Source: an uncultured Azospirillum sp. (lineage in GTDB: Bacteria > Pseudomonadota > Alphaproteobacteria > Azospirillales > Azospirillaceae). From it: 38,881 nt of DNA. Location of the stretch: the NCBI RefSeq assembly GCF_946480385.1, contig NZ_CAMLJP010000054.1, positions 1 through 38,881 on the forward strand. Direction: 5' to 3'. The position numbers were made by a program, and so were the translations under genes. Shown piece by piece: positions 17,077 through 24,477 of the stretch. The notes below the pieces were generated by a model. That model ran no database searches and was not told the origin of the DNA. It saw nothing but the letters and a program-made list of their open reading frames with translations. Within the stretch, counting starts at the first letter, position 1. Every line of letters begins with the position of its first letter.

Positions 17077-18102
17077 ATGACGCCCACCACGACGTCCGCT
17101 CGTTTCAAGACCATGCTGGCGCTGCTCGCCACCGCGTCCGCCACGGCTCTGCTGGCGCTGCCGACGGATGCCGAGGCCGCGACGCGGATGCGCTGCAGCC
17201 ACCAGCTGCCACCGGCCCACCACATCGCGAAGGTGGTCGAGCGCTGGGCGGCGGAGGTGAAGACGCTGTCGGACGGCGATCTCGACGTCCAGGTGTTCGG
17301 CTCCGACAGCCTGATCAAGGCCAACGAGAACATCCTGGCCGTCGCCAAGGGCGACATCGAATGCGCCTTCTCGCTGAATTTCCAGTGGGGCAAGACCCTG
17401 CCGCTGATGAACGTCACCGTCGGCCCCTACACCATGTCCTCCATCGAGGCGTGGAAGAAGTGGCCGACCTCTGAAGCGGCGGCCTTCCTTGAGGAGCGCC
17501 TGCTGAAGAAGGGCGTGAAGAACATCGTCTGGATGTTCCAGACCAACACCAGCGTCTTCACCTCCCAGGGCAAGCCGCTGCTCAAGCCGGAGGATTTCAA
17601 GGGCCTGAAGATGCGCGGACTCGGCCCGGCCTTCGACCGCGGTCTGAAGGCGATGGGCGCCACGCCGGTTGCGATCCCCGGCAGCGAGGTCTATCAGGCG
17701 CTGGCGACCGGCGTCATCGACGCCGCCATCACCGACGTCGCCGCCGCCTGGTCGCGCAAATACTACGAGGTGCAGGACCACATGACGGTGGTGCCGGTGC
17801 TGGCCGCCTATCTGCACGGCTACGTCAATCCCCGCTGGTACGACAAGCTGTCCGACAAGGACAAGGCCGCCCTGAAGAAGGCCGGCGAGGAGGCCGCCGT
17901 CTGGGCGATCGAAGCCTCGCAGGAGGCCGCGGCGAACGCCCCGGCGGAACTGGAATCGAAGGGCGTCAAGGTCCACATCGCGACCCCGGAGGAGAATGCC
18001 GCCTTCAAGGCCGCCATGGCGCCCGCCTTCGCCGAGGGCTTCGCCGACGAGACCGGCGCCGACGGCCGCAAGCTGCTGGAACTCGTCAACAAGCTCCAGT
18101 GA
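17077..18102 (+). CDS. dctP: TRAP transporter substrate-binding protein DctP
   Basis: The 341-residue protein is a periplasmic DctP-family binding protein. It has a signal peptide (FKTMLALLATASATALLALPTDAEA), then TRMRCSHQLPPAHHIAKVVERWAAEV, the typical first strand and helix. The PxxFKGLKMR motif (KPEDFKGLKMRGLGPAF) contains the conserved Arg that binds the carboxylate of the ligand, and GSEVYQALATGVIDAAITD is the conserved hinge region. A strong ribosome site (GAGGGAGG) precedes the ATG. It starts a run of dctP-dctQ-dctM-lyase-CoA transferase-gamma-CA. The ligand is therefore probably an organic acid processed by the downstream enzymes. Confidence 0.93.
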   Translation: MTPTTTSARFKTMLALLATASATALLALPTDAEAATRMRCSHQLPPAHHIAKVVERWAAEVKTLSDGDLDVQVFGSDSLIKANENILAVAKGDIECAFSLNFQWGKTLPLMNVTVGPYTMSSIEAWKKWPTSEAAAFLEERLLKKGVKNIVWMFQTNTSVFTSQGKPLLKPEDFKGLKMRGLGPAFDRGLKAMGATPVAIPGSEVYQALATGVIDAAITDVAAAWSRKYYEVQDHMTVVPVLAAYLHGYVNPRWYDKLSDKDKAALKKAGEEAAVWAIEASQEAAANAPAELESKGVKVHIATPEENAAFKAAMAPAFAEGFADETGADGRKLLELVNKLQ

Positions 18103-18116
18103 AGAGGGGACCGGCC

Positions 18117-18692
18117 ATGAGCAGCATGTCCACCCCCGACACCGTCACACCTGCACGCGAAAAGGGCGCGTCCCACACCGCGCTCCGCCTGCTGACCGGC
18201 ACCGCATCGGTCCTGTCACGCATCGGCGGCGCGCTGAGCGTCCTGCTGATCGTCGTCGTGCTGGCCCTGACCACGGCGGGCGTCTTCGCCCGTTACGTCC
18301 TGGGCCAGCCGCTGGAAGGGGTCGACGAGGCCTGCGGCTTCATGGTCGTCGCCATGGTGATGGCCGGCGCGGCGGAAGCGCTGCGCACCGGCCACCATAT
18401 CCGCATCGACCTCATCATGGGGTTCGTCGGTCCGCGCGGCCGGCGCTGGCTGGATGCCTGGGCCAATCTGGCGGTGCTGGTCTTCGCCGTGCTGCTGGCC
18501 CGCACCGGCTGGGAGACTGCGATGTTCTCCTACGACTTCGACGCCTTTTCGCCGGGCCAGCTGGAAATGCCGATGTGGATCCCGCAGACCACGCTTCCCA
18601 TCGGTGCCGCCCTGCTGGGGATCGTCGCCTTTGCCAAGCTGGTCGCCGCGCTTGCCGGTGACGGGGCGGAAGAACAGAGCGGAGGTCACTGA
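18117..18692 (+). CDS. dctQ: TRAP transporter small permease subunit DctQ
   Basis: The 191-residue membrane protein has four predicted helices: about 41-65 (IGGALSVLLIVVVLALTTAGVFARYV), 74-93, 112-133 and 159-180. VFARYVLGQPLEGVDEACGF is the signature of the DctQ family. The ATG at 18117 follows AGAGGGGA at proper distance; a GTG at 18099 overlapping dctP is less likely. Its stop overlaps the dctM ATG by one base (TGATG). Confidence 0.9.
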   Translation: MSSMSTPDTVTPAREKGASHTALRLLTGTASVLSRIGGALSVLLIVVVLALTTAGVFARYVLGQPLEGVDEACGFMVVAMVMAGAAEALRTGHHIRIDLIMGFVGPRGRRWLDAWANLAVLVFAVLLARTGWETAMFSYDFDAFSPGQLEMPMWIPQTTLPIGAALLGIVAFAKLVAALAGDGAEEQSGGH

Positions 18693-19975
18693 TGACGTTC
18701 CTGATCCTGGGACTGCTGCTGCTCCTGCTGCTCAGCGGCATGCCGATCTTCGCGGCGCTGTCCCTCACCTCGCTCGGCGTGCTGGCCCTGTTCGAGGGCA
18801 GCATCGACAGCATGGCCGACGCGGTGTTCTCCAGCCTGAACAACCCGCTGCTGGCCACCATCCCGATGTTCGCCTTCATGGCGCACATCATGATCAAGGC
18901 CAAGGTGGTCGACGACCTCTATGAGATGTCGAACACGCTGGTCGGCCACATCAAGGGCGGGCTCAGCTTCGCCACCATCCTGTCCTGCACCATCTTCTCG
19001 ACCATTTCCGGCTCGTCGGTGGCGACGGCGCTGACCATCGGCTCGATCTCCATCCCGCAGATGAAGCGCTTCGGCTACCGCCAGCGCGACACTTACGGGC
19101 TGATCGCCGCCGGCGGCACGCTGGGCATCCTGATCCCGCCGTCGGGGCCGATGATCCTCTACGCCATCGTCACCGACGCCTCGATCGGCGCGCTGTTCCT
19201 CGCCGGCATCATTCCGGGCCTGCTGATGGCGGTGCTGTTCGCCGGCTACAGCTGGCTTCAGGCCAAGCGGCAGGACGCCGTCCGCTCGCAGCCCTGGCCC
19301 GGCTTCGGCACCGTCGCCACCGCCTTCCGCAAGTCGCTCTGGGCGGTGATGATGCCGCCGCTGATCCTGGGCGGCATCTATTTCGGCGTCTTCACGCCGG
19401 GCGAAGCGGCGGCGGTCGGCGCGGTCTACGCGCTGGCGGTGGCCCTGCTGGTCTACCGCAACGTCTCGCTTGCCGACCTGCTGGATTGCGGCGTGCAGAC
19501 CATGCGGACCACCGTCATGCTGTTCATGATCATCGCCGCCGCCGGCATGTTCGGCCACGCCATCACCATCATCCGCCTGCCGGCCCAGATCATGGAGACG
19601 GTGACGGCGCTGGGGCTGTCGCAGGGCGGCTTCATTTTGGCGGTGATGCTGGCGATCTTCATCCTCGGTATGTTCCTGGAGACGATCGCGATCATCCTGA
19701 TCACCACCCCGATCATCCTGCCGGTGATGACCGCGCTGGGCATCAACCCGGTCTGGTACGGCGTGATGCTGATGATCAACCTGGAACTGGCGCTGATCAC
19801 CCCGCCGGTCGGCATGAACCTGTTCGTCATCAAGGGCATCACCAATTCCTCCCTGGCCGAGGTGACGCGCGGCGCCCTGCCCTATGTCCTGTTGATGATG
19901 GCCGGCCTGTTCATCATTTGGCTGGTCCCGTCCCTGTCGCTCTGGCTTCCGCAAGCCGCAGGCTTCGGAACGTGA
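18692..19975 (+). CDS. dctM: TRAP transporter large permease subunit DctM
   Basis: The 427-residue protein is the large TRAP permease, of the DctM/SiaM type, with about 11-12 hydrophobic segments. It opens with FLILGLLLLLLLSGMPIFAALS and carries the family motifs GGTLGILIPPSGPMILYAIVTD and, in the second half, ITPPVGMNLFVIKGI, which belong to the two Na+/substrate-binding helical hairpins. It is a secondary transporter driven by the sodium or proton gradient. It overlaps dctQ by one base. The next gene follows after a 94-nt gap with a hairpin. Confidence 0.93.
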   Translation: MTFLILGLLLLLLLSGMPIFAALSLTSLGVLALFEGSIDSMADAVFSSLNNPLLATIPMFAFMAHIMIKAKVVDDLYEMSNTLVGHIKGGLSFATILSCTIFSTISGSSVATALTIGSISIPQMKRFGYRQRDTYGLIAAGGTLGILIPPSGPMILYAIVTDASIGALFLAGIIPGLLMAVLFAGYSWLQAKRQDAVRSQPWPGFGTVATAFRKSLWAVMMPPLILGGIYFGVFTPGEAAAVGAVYALAVALLVYRNVSLADLLDCGVQTMRTTVMLFMIIAAAGMFGHAITIIRLPAQIMETVTALGLSQGGFILAVMLAIFILGMFLETIAIILITTPIILPVMTALGINPVWYGVMLMINLELALITPPVGMNLFVIKGITNSSLAEVTRGALPYVLLMMAGLFIIWLVPSLSLWLPQAAGFGT

Positions 19976-20025
19976 TCGCCGGCTTCGGCATCTGACCTAG
20001 ACTCTCCCACCCTTCCCGTTTCCAC

Positions 20026-20052
20026 CGGATGCGCCCCCTCGCGGCGCATCCG
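20026..20052 (+). other. Intercistronic stem-loop before the lyase gene
   Basis: A perfect 10-bp stem (CGGATGCGCC at 20026-20035 with GGCGCATCCG at 20043-20052) and a 7-nt loop sit between dctM and the lyase gene, ending directly at the GAACGGAGG ribosome-binding region. No T tract follows. It may separate expression of transporter and enzymes, or shade the ribosome site. Confidence 0.65.
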
Positions 20053-20069
20053 AACGGAGGACCCTTGCC

Positions 20070-21002
20070 ATGACGAAAGCCCCTGTGACCATCGTCGAGG
20101 TCGGCCTGCGCGACGGGCTCCAGATCCTCAACCGCGTCACGCCGACCGCCGACAAGCTGCGCTGGCTGGAGGCCGAGCACCGTGCCGGCGTCCGCCGCTT
20201 CGAGGCCGCCTCCTTCGTCCCGCCGAAGCTGCTGCCCCAGATGGCCGACGCCGCCGAGGTGGTGGCCGGCGCCCGCGCGCTTCCCGGCATCGTCGTCCAC
20301 ACGCTGGCCCCCAACCTGAAGGGCGCCGTGGCGGCACTTGCCGCCGGCTCCGACGTCATCGTCCTGCCGCTGTCGGCCAGCGAGGCGCACAGCCGCGCCA
20401 ACATCCGCAAGACCCGCGAGGAGTCGGTGGAGGAACTTGCCCGCGTCTGCCGCGCCCGTGATGAAGGCGGATACAAGACCCGCATCGATGCCGGCATCTC
20501 CACCGCCTTCGGCTGCACCATCCAGGGCGAGGTGCCGGAGGACGACGTGGTCCGCCTCGCCGAAGCCTGCCTGAAGGCCGGGGCCGACCGCGTGGCGCTG
20601 GCCGACACCGTCGGTTATGCCGACCCGGCGCAGGTCCGCCGCCTCTACAAGCGGGTGAAGGACATCGCCGGCGACCGGCTGCAGAGCGCCCATTTCCACG
20701 ACACCCGCGGCCTCGGCCTCGCCAACTGCCTCGCTGTGCTGGACATCGGCATCCGCGAGTTCGACGCCTCGCTCGGCGGGTTGGGCGGCTGTCCGCACGC
20801 CCCCGGCGCCAGCGGCAACGTCGCGACCGAGGACTTGGCCTTCATGCTGGAGGCGATGGGCTTCGACACCGGCATCGACCTGGACGCCCTGATCGAGGCG
20901 CAGCGCCTGCTCGCCTCCCTTCTTCCCGGCCAGACGCTGCACGGCAAGATCGCCACCGCCGGCCTACCGAAGCATTTTAACCGGAGCCCCGTCCATGCCT
21001 GA
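20070..21002 (+). CDS. Hydroxymethylglutaryl-CoA lyase family enzyme
   Basis: The 310-residue protein belongs to the HMG-CoA lyase branch of the DRE-TIM metallolyases. Catalytic and metal residues match human HMG-CoA lyase: R14-D15 in EVGLRDGLQ (R41/D42), H208 and H210 in HFHDTRG (H233/H235), and C241 in GGLGGCPHAPGASGN (C266). The reaction is retro-aldol cleavage of a 3-hydroxy-3-methyl acyl-CoA, normally HMG-CoA to acetyl-CoA and acetoacetate. Leucine-pathway genes are absent around it; a TRAP transporter and CoA transferase flank it instead, so the substrate may be imported free 3-hydroxy-3-methylglutarate, citramalate or a similar acid. It overlaps the next gene by 8 bp. Confidence 0.9.
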   Translation: MTKAPVTIVEVGLRDGLQILNRVTPTADKLRWLEAEHRAGVRRFEAASFVPPKLLPQMADAAEVVAGARALPGIVVHTLAPNLKGAVAALAAGSDVIVLPLSASEAHSRANIRKTREESVEELARVCRARDEGGYKTRIDAGISTAFGCTIQGEVPEDDVVRLAEACLKAGADRVALADTVGYADPAQVRRLYKRVKDIAGDRLQSAHFHDTRGLGLANCLAVLDIGIREFDASLGGLGGCPHAPGASGNVATEDLAFMLEAMGFDTGIDLDALIEAQRLLASLLPGQTLHGKIATAGLPKHFNRSPVHA

Positions 21003-22218
21003 CGCCACCAACCTTCCCCTGGCCGGCATCCGCGTTGTCGAATTCTCCCACATGGTGATGGGGCCGACCTGCGGCATGATTCTGGGTGATCTGGGCGCCG
21101 ACGTCATCAAGGTGGAGCCGGTGACCGGCGACAAGACGCGCGCCCTGCCGGGGGCCGCCGCCGGCTTCTTCCGCACCTTCAACCGGAACAAGCAGTCGCT
21201 GGCCGTCGATCTGAACAGCGCCGAAGGATTGGCCGCCGTCCACAAGCTGGTCGACACCGCCGATGTGGTGCTGGAGAATTTCCGTCCCGGCCTGATGGCG
21301 AAATATGGCCTCGACTACGCCAGCCTCGCGGCGCGCAATCCGCGCATCATCAACCTGTCGCTGAAGGGCTTCCTGCCCGGCCCCTATGAAAAGCGCACGG
21401 CGCTGGACGAGGTGGTGCAGATGATGGCCGGGCTGGCCTACATGACCGGCCCGACCGGCCGGCCGCTGCGCGCCGGCAGCTCGGTCAACGACATCATGGG
21501 CGGCATGTTCGGCGTCATCGGCATCATGGCGGCGCTCCGCACCCGCGAGGCCACCGGCCGTGGTCAGGACATCCAGTCCGGCCTGTACGAGACCTGCGTC
21601 CTGCTGTCGGCCCAGCACATGCAGCAGTTCGCCGTCACCGGCGAAGCGCCGCCCCCCTTCCCCGAGCGCATCGCCGCCTTCAGCATCTACGACACCTTCG
21701 AGGTGAAGGACGGCGAGCAGATCTTCCTCGGCGCGGTCAGCGACGTGCAGTGGCGAACCTTCTGCACCGCCTTCGGCTTCGACGATCTGCTGGCCGACCC
21801 CAGGCTGGACGGCAACACCAGGCGCTGCGAAGCCCGCGACTGGATGCTGCCGGAAATCCGCCGCCGGCTGGCCGCCTACAGCAAGGCCGAGATCGCCGAT
21901 CTGTTCGAGCGCAACGGCCTGCCCTACGCCCCGATCAACCGGCCGGAGGAGCTGTTCGACGATCCCCACCTGATCGAGAGCGGCGGCCTCGCCCCCATCA
22001 CCACCGAAACCGGCGGGGAGACCCGCGTCCCGCTGCTGCCGCTGACGCTGGACGGCCAGCGGCTGGGACCGCGCATGGCGCTGCCGCCGGTGGGTGCGCA
22101 GAGCGCGACGCTGCTGGCCGAACTGGGCTACACTCGCGACGACATCGACCGGCTGCTCGCCGCCGGGGTGGTCGCCGTTCCGAAGACCCGGAAGGAGACG
22201 GAACGGCTCGCCTCCTGA
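20995..22218 (+). CDS. CaiB/BaiF (class III) CoA-transferase
   Basis: The 407-residue protein is a family III CoA transferase, an interlocked-dimer enzyme that moves CoA between acyl groups via an aspartyl-CoA anhydride. The likely catalytic Asp is D138 in RTALDEVVQ. Family hallmarks: FSHMVMGPTCGMILGDLGADVIKVEP at the N-terminus, NRNKQSLAVDL, ADVVLENFRPG, and the C-terminal NGLPYAPINRPEELFDDPHL. It overlaps the lyase gene by 8 bp, so the pair is co-translated. In this context it probably activates the acid brought in by the TRAP transporter, using succinyl-CoA or another donor, for cleavage by the lyase. The donor and acceptor are inferred, not shown. Confidence 0.92.
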   Translation: MPDATNLPLAGIRVVEFSHMVMGPTCGMILGDLGADVIKVEPVTGDKTRALPGAAAGFFRTFNRNKQSLAVDLNSAEGLAAVHKLVDTADVVLENFRPGLMAKYGLDYASLAARNPRIINLSLKGFLPGPYEKRTALDEVVQMMAGLAYMTGPTGRPLRAGSSVNDIMGGMFGVIGIMAALRTREATGRGQDIQSGLYETCVLLSAQHMQQFAVTGEAPPPFPERIAAFSIYDTFEVKDGEQIFLGAVSDVQWRTFCTAFGFDDLLADPRLDGNTRRCEARDWMLPEIRRRLAAYSKAEIADLFERNGLPYAPINRPEELFDDPHLIESGGLAPITTETGGETRVPLLPLTLDGQRLGPRMALPPVGAQSATLLAELGYTRDDIDRLLAAGVVAVPKTRKETERLAS

Positions 22219-22259
22219 CCGGCACGAAGACCCGGCAGGCCCCAAAAAGGACAACAACA

Positions 22260-22868
22260 ATGACCACCGAGAACGCGACCGAGACCAATTTCGAAACCGG
22301 CGAGGCTTTGCTGGCCCGCCACCCCGGCGCCATCATCCAGCCCGTCCGCGGCGTGTGGCCGCGCATCGCCGCCGACGCCTACGTCGCCCCCGGCGCGGTG
22401 GTGGTCGGCGACGTCACCATCGGGGCGGAGGCCAGCGTCTGGTACGGCTGCGTCCTGCGCGGCGACGATCACAGCATCACGGTGGGGCCGCGCACCAACA
22501 TCCAGGACGGCACCATCATCCACGTCATGCTGAACGACTATCCCACGATCATCGGCGCCGACGTGGTGATCGGCCATGGCGTGCGGATGCATGGCTGCAC
22601 GCTGGAGGACGGCTGCCTGATCGGCATCGGCTCCATCGTGCTCGACGGGGCAGTGGTGGAAAGCGGCGCCATGCTCGCCGCCGGTGCGCTGCTGACCCCG
22701 CGCAAGCGCGTCTCCGCCCGCCAGCTCTGGGCCGGCAGCCCGGCGAAGCATCTGCGCGACGTCACCGACGCGGAGGTGGAGTTCATCGCCTTCGACGTCC
22801 GCCACTATGCCGGCCTCGCCCGCGCGGCATCGGGCCGCGGGCAACCCGATCTCGGTGCGGAGATTTGA
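22260..22868 (+). CDS. Gamma-carbonic-anhydrase-like left-handed beta-helix protein (PaaY/CaiE-like)
   Basis: The 202-residue protein contains hexapeptide repeats forming a left-handed beta helix (AYVAPGAVVVGDVTIGAEASVWYGCVLRGDD..., TIIGADVVIGHGVRMHGCTLEDGCLIGIGSIVLDGAVV). The three zinc histidines of the gamma-carbonic anhydrase family are present: H88 in TIIHV, H106 in GHG and H111 in RMHG. C-terminal WAGSPAKHLRDV is also typical. Members next to CoA-dependent catabolic genes (PaaY, CaiE) are hydrolases or thioesterases rather than simple carbonic anhydrases, so a thioesterase/proofreading role is plausible here. It is 41 nt after the CoA-transferase and probably the last gene of the operon; mobile-element debris starts right after its stop. 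Confidence 0.88.
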   Translation: MTTENATETNFETGEALLARHPGAIIQPVRGVWPRIAADAYVAPGAVVVGDVTIGAEASVWYGCVLRGDDHSITVGPRTNIQDGTIIHVMLNDYPTIIGADVVIGHGVRMHGCTLEDGCLIGIGSIVLDGAVVESGAMLAAGALLTPRKRVSARQLWAGSPAKHLRDVTDAEVEFIAFDVRHYAGLARAASGRGQPDLGAEI

Positions 22869-23039
22869 AGGCAGTTTCCATAAATCCACCACTCTGTTTG
22901 TGATGAGGAAGATGCATGCGGATGTGAGGATGGCTTGGATGATTTCGGCTCTGCGGCCGTGCCTTCGATCGCGGCGCTCGTTGTTGAGGAGCCACGCGTT
23001 GGCGTTCTCGACCTTGGAGCGTCGGACGCCAAGCCTGGA
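22869..23039 (-). pseudogene. IS5-family transposase C-terminal fragment
   Basis: On the minus strand a frame reads SRLGVRRSKVENANAWLLNN, then ERRDRRHGRRAEIIQAILTS and ACIFLITNRVV. This resembles the C-terminus of IS5-family transposases (VERTNAWLL..RL..RYDR....IIQ..L..A.IFL..). No N-terminal part, no DDE-containing domain and no own stop are present; the frame runs into the gamma-CA gene. It is a small relic. The call rests on remembered family pattern and has not been checked by search. Confidence 0.5.
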
Positions 23040-23055
23040 GCCATGGTCGCTTGCG

Positions 23056-23193
23056 ATCCTGGAGCCGGAGAACGGCGTCAACGTGCATCAGGTCGGCGCG
23101 GTGCTGAGCGAGGCGCCGCTCTATATCCTCGATAGTGCCGGACATCTCGGCCCGCTTCTCGCACAACCCGCTCACAACTTGCGGCTCGCCCAT
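23056..23193 (-). pseudogene. N-terminal fragment of a short recombinase-associated hypothetical protein
   Basis: The minus strand encodes MGEPQVVSGLCEKRAEMSGT followed by IEDIERRLAQHRADLMHVDA and VLRLQD, then the similarity stops at the junction with the IS5-like fragment. Short proteins beginning in this way (about 130-140 residues, helical) commonly sit next to serine recombinase or integrase genes. Only the first 46 residues survive. The abrupt change at about 23050 marks a recombination joint between two mobile-DNA relics. Confidence 0.45.
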
Positions 23194-23308
23194 GATTCTT
23201 GCCCCATTTGCCAAGCTTCGGATAGGCAATAGACGGCGCAGCAACGGAACGGCAGGGTCACGCGGTGGCGGGTGCTACATAGTCCGCGCATGCGGCGCTG
23301 CCGGCGCA

Positions 23309-23647
23309 TCATCTCCGGTCCCCAAGTTTTGCACCCCACGCGGCGGCCCACTCGTCAAGCGGCATGATGAGGCGTACCAACGCCTCCCCTTCTTCGCTCA
23401 AGCAATAGCCGCTAGTGTGATGGACCACGATGGCAGCGGCCCGCAGTTCCTTGAGGCGTGTGTTCAGGAGGCTCGGATTTGTTCCCGCGACCGCTTGCAG
23501 TTCCCGAAACGTTAGTGGTTGTCCGGCATGCGCAAGCTCCCACAAAACGCGCAAACTCATGCGCCGCCCCAGCAGATCGAGAAGCGCCATAGTTGGGTGT
23601 CCGGTTTGCGACCCGCGTACGGGCTCGCCGGGTTTTGGAAATTTCAT
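23309..23647 (-). CDS. HxlR-family transcriptional regulator
   Basis: The 112-residue protein has the HxlR/DUF24 winged-helix domain: ALLDLLGRRMSLRVLWELAHAGQPLTFRELQ...NPSLLNTRLKELRAAAIV...GYCLSEEGEAL, then a C-terminal dimer helix (MPLDEWAAAWGAKL). The usual family pattern GxRWTLxILxEL is partly changed (GRRMSLRVLWEL). Length is typical. The ATG at 23647 starts the family-like N-terminus. It is divergent from the DUF2867 gene, with two GCTA-type dyads in the 65-bp gap, one starting next to its own start codon. It lies inside an island of mobile relics and its promoter is A/T-rich relative to the rest, so it may be acquired DNA. Confidence 0.82.
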   Translation of the reverse strand: MKFPKPGEPVRGSQTGHPTMALLDLLGRRMSLRVLWELAHAGQPLTFRELQAVAGTNPSLLNTRLKELRAAAIVVHHTSGYCLSEEGEALVRLIMPLDEWAAAWGAKLGDRR

Positions 23648-23697
23648 GCTATATTTTTCGTAGCGTTGACTGCAATATTTGCTATGAAAATGATAGC
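23648..23697. promoter_or_regulatory. Twin HxlR operator dyads
   Basis: Two 17-bp dyads share arms and spacing: GCTAT-N7-GTAGC at 23648-23664 and GCTAT-N7-ATAGC at 23681-23697 (the second perfect). Their centres are 33 bp apart, about three helical turns, so two dimers would sit on the same face. They fill the divergent promoter between the HxlR and DUF2867 genes. Confidence 0.72.
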
Positions 23698-23712
23698 ATA
23701 AGGCCGCGCAAA

Positions 23713-24330
23713 ATGGCACCTCGCATCGAGCCGACCGGGACGCCCACACGAGCAGACGCGATGGATCGGGCAACTCGTTTGCCTTTACCTCTTGCGACTG
23801 CTGACATTTCGGGGAAAGCTGGCGGTATAATCAAAGCCCATGCGGTGCCCGTACCGCCCGACAGCGCGCTGACGCCGCTTTATATGGGCGCAGACCTGCT
23901 GGATGCGTACGCGGTTCAGTTACCGCCGGGAGCGGACGACGATCTCGAACTGCTGGCGCGCGCCGGGTTCGAGCGGCAGGCGTGGTGGATTCGCGCACTG
24001 ACGCGGGTGCGTGATGGGATCATGGCGCCAGTCGGCGTTAAATCGTCTCGCGCGGTCGGTGTTGCCGCGGCGGCGCGGGGGCCGGTGATCGGCTTTTTTC
24101 CGCTGCTGTCGAAGAATGCGGAGGAACTGGTCATGGGCGAAGATGACCGGCATCTCGACTTCCGACTCGCAATCCTGCTGCGCCCGGGCGCAGCGGGCGG
24201 ACGGGAACTCGTCGCAGTGACTGTGGTGCATTGCCATAACTGGCTGGGGCGGACCTACTTGGCGGCAATCGCGCCGTTCCACCGCGTGATCGTGCCGGCG
24301 AGTCTGGAACAGGCGGCAAGGGCGATATAA
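23713..24330 (+). CDS. DUF2867 domain protein
   Basis: The 205-residue protein fits the DUF2867 family, a START/SRPBCC-like domain of unknown role. Visible family features are the early YAVQLPPGADDD, WWIRALTRVRDGIMAPVGVK in the middle, then GFFPLLSKNAEELVMGEDDRHLDFRLAILL, and the C-terminal TVVHCHNWLGRTYLAAIAPFHRVIVP block. No signal peptide or membrane helix. The ATG at 23713 is used; a second in-frame ATG at 23761 is possible. The divergent HxlR regulator with twin operators probably controls it. DUF2867 proteins often sit beside HxlR or redox-linked genes, but no activity is established from sequence. The 147 bp after it, up to the insertion sequence, hold no supported gene. Confidence 0.8.
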   Translation: MAPRIEPTGTPTRADAMDRATRLPLPLATADISGKAGGIIKAHAVPVPPDSALTPLYMGADLLDAYAVQLPPGADDDLELLARAGFERQAWWIRALTRVRDGIMAPVGVKSSRAVGVAAAARGPVIGFFPLLSKNAEELVMGEDDRHLDFRLAILLRPGAAGGRELVAVTVVHCHNWLGRTYLAAIAPFHRVIVPASLEQAARAI

Positions 24331-24477
24331 GCCAGATCGGATCGACGGGGATGCGGAGAATTGGCGCGGTTTCCGCCGCCGTCTTGCCGCGTTCGATTGG
24401 GCAATGCTGCTTTGGGCGGCGTCAGCAAGATATAGGGCGTTGCCCGGACGAACGCCGAGACGAGCCCGTACAGACTA

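Noticed and set aside
18686..19954. 422-codon minus-strand frame opposite dctM
   Set aside because: Antisense of a conserved membrane protein; composition (Asp/Arg/His/Gln-rich) is typical of a shadow frame.
22807..23232. 141-codon plus-strand frame after the gamma-CA gene
   Set aside because: It lies antisense to the two mobile-DNA relics and begins within the gamma-CA gene; no recognisable domain.
24335..24477. Short plus-strand frame reading DGDAENWRGFRRRLAAFDWA before the IS
   Set aside because: It looks protein-like and could be a remnant cut by the IS630 element, but it has no start codon and I recognise no family, so I did not list it as a gene.
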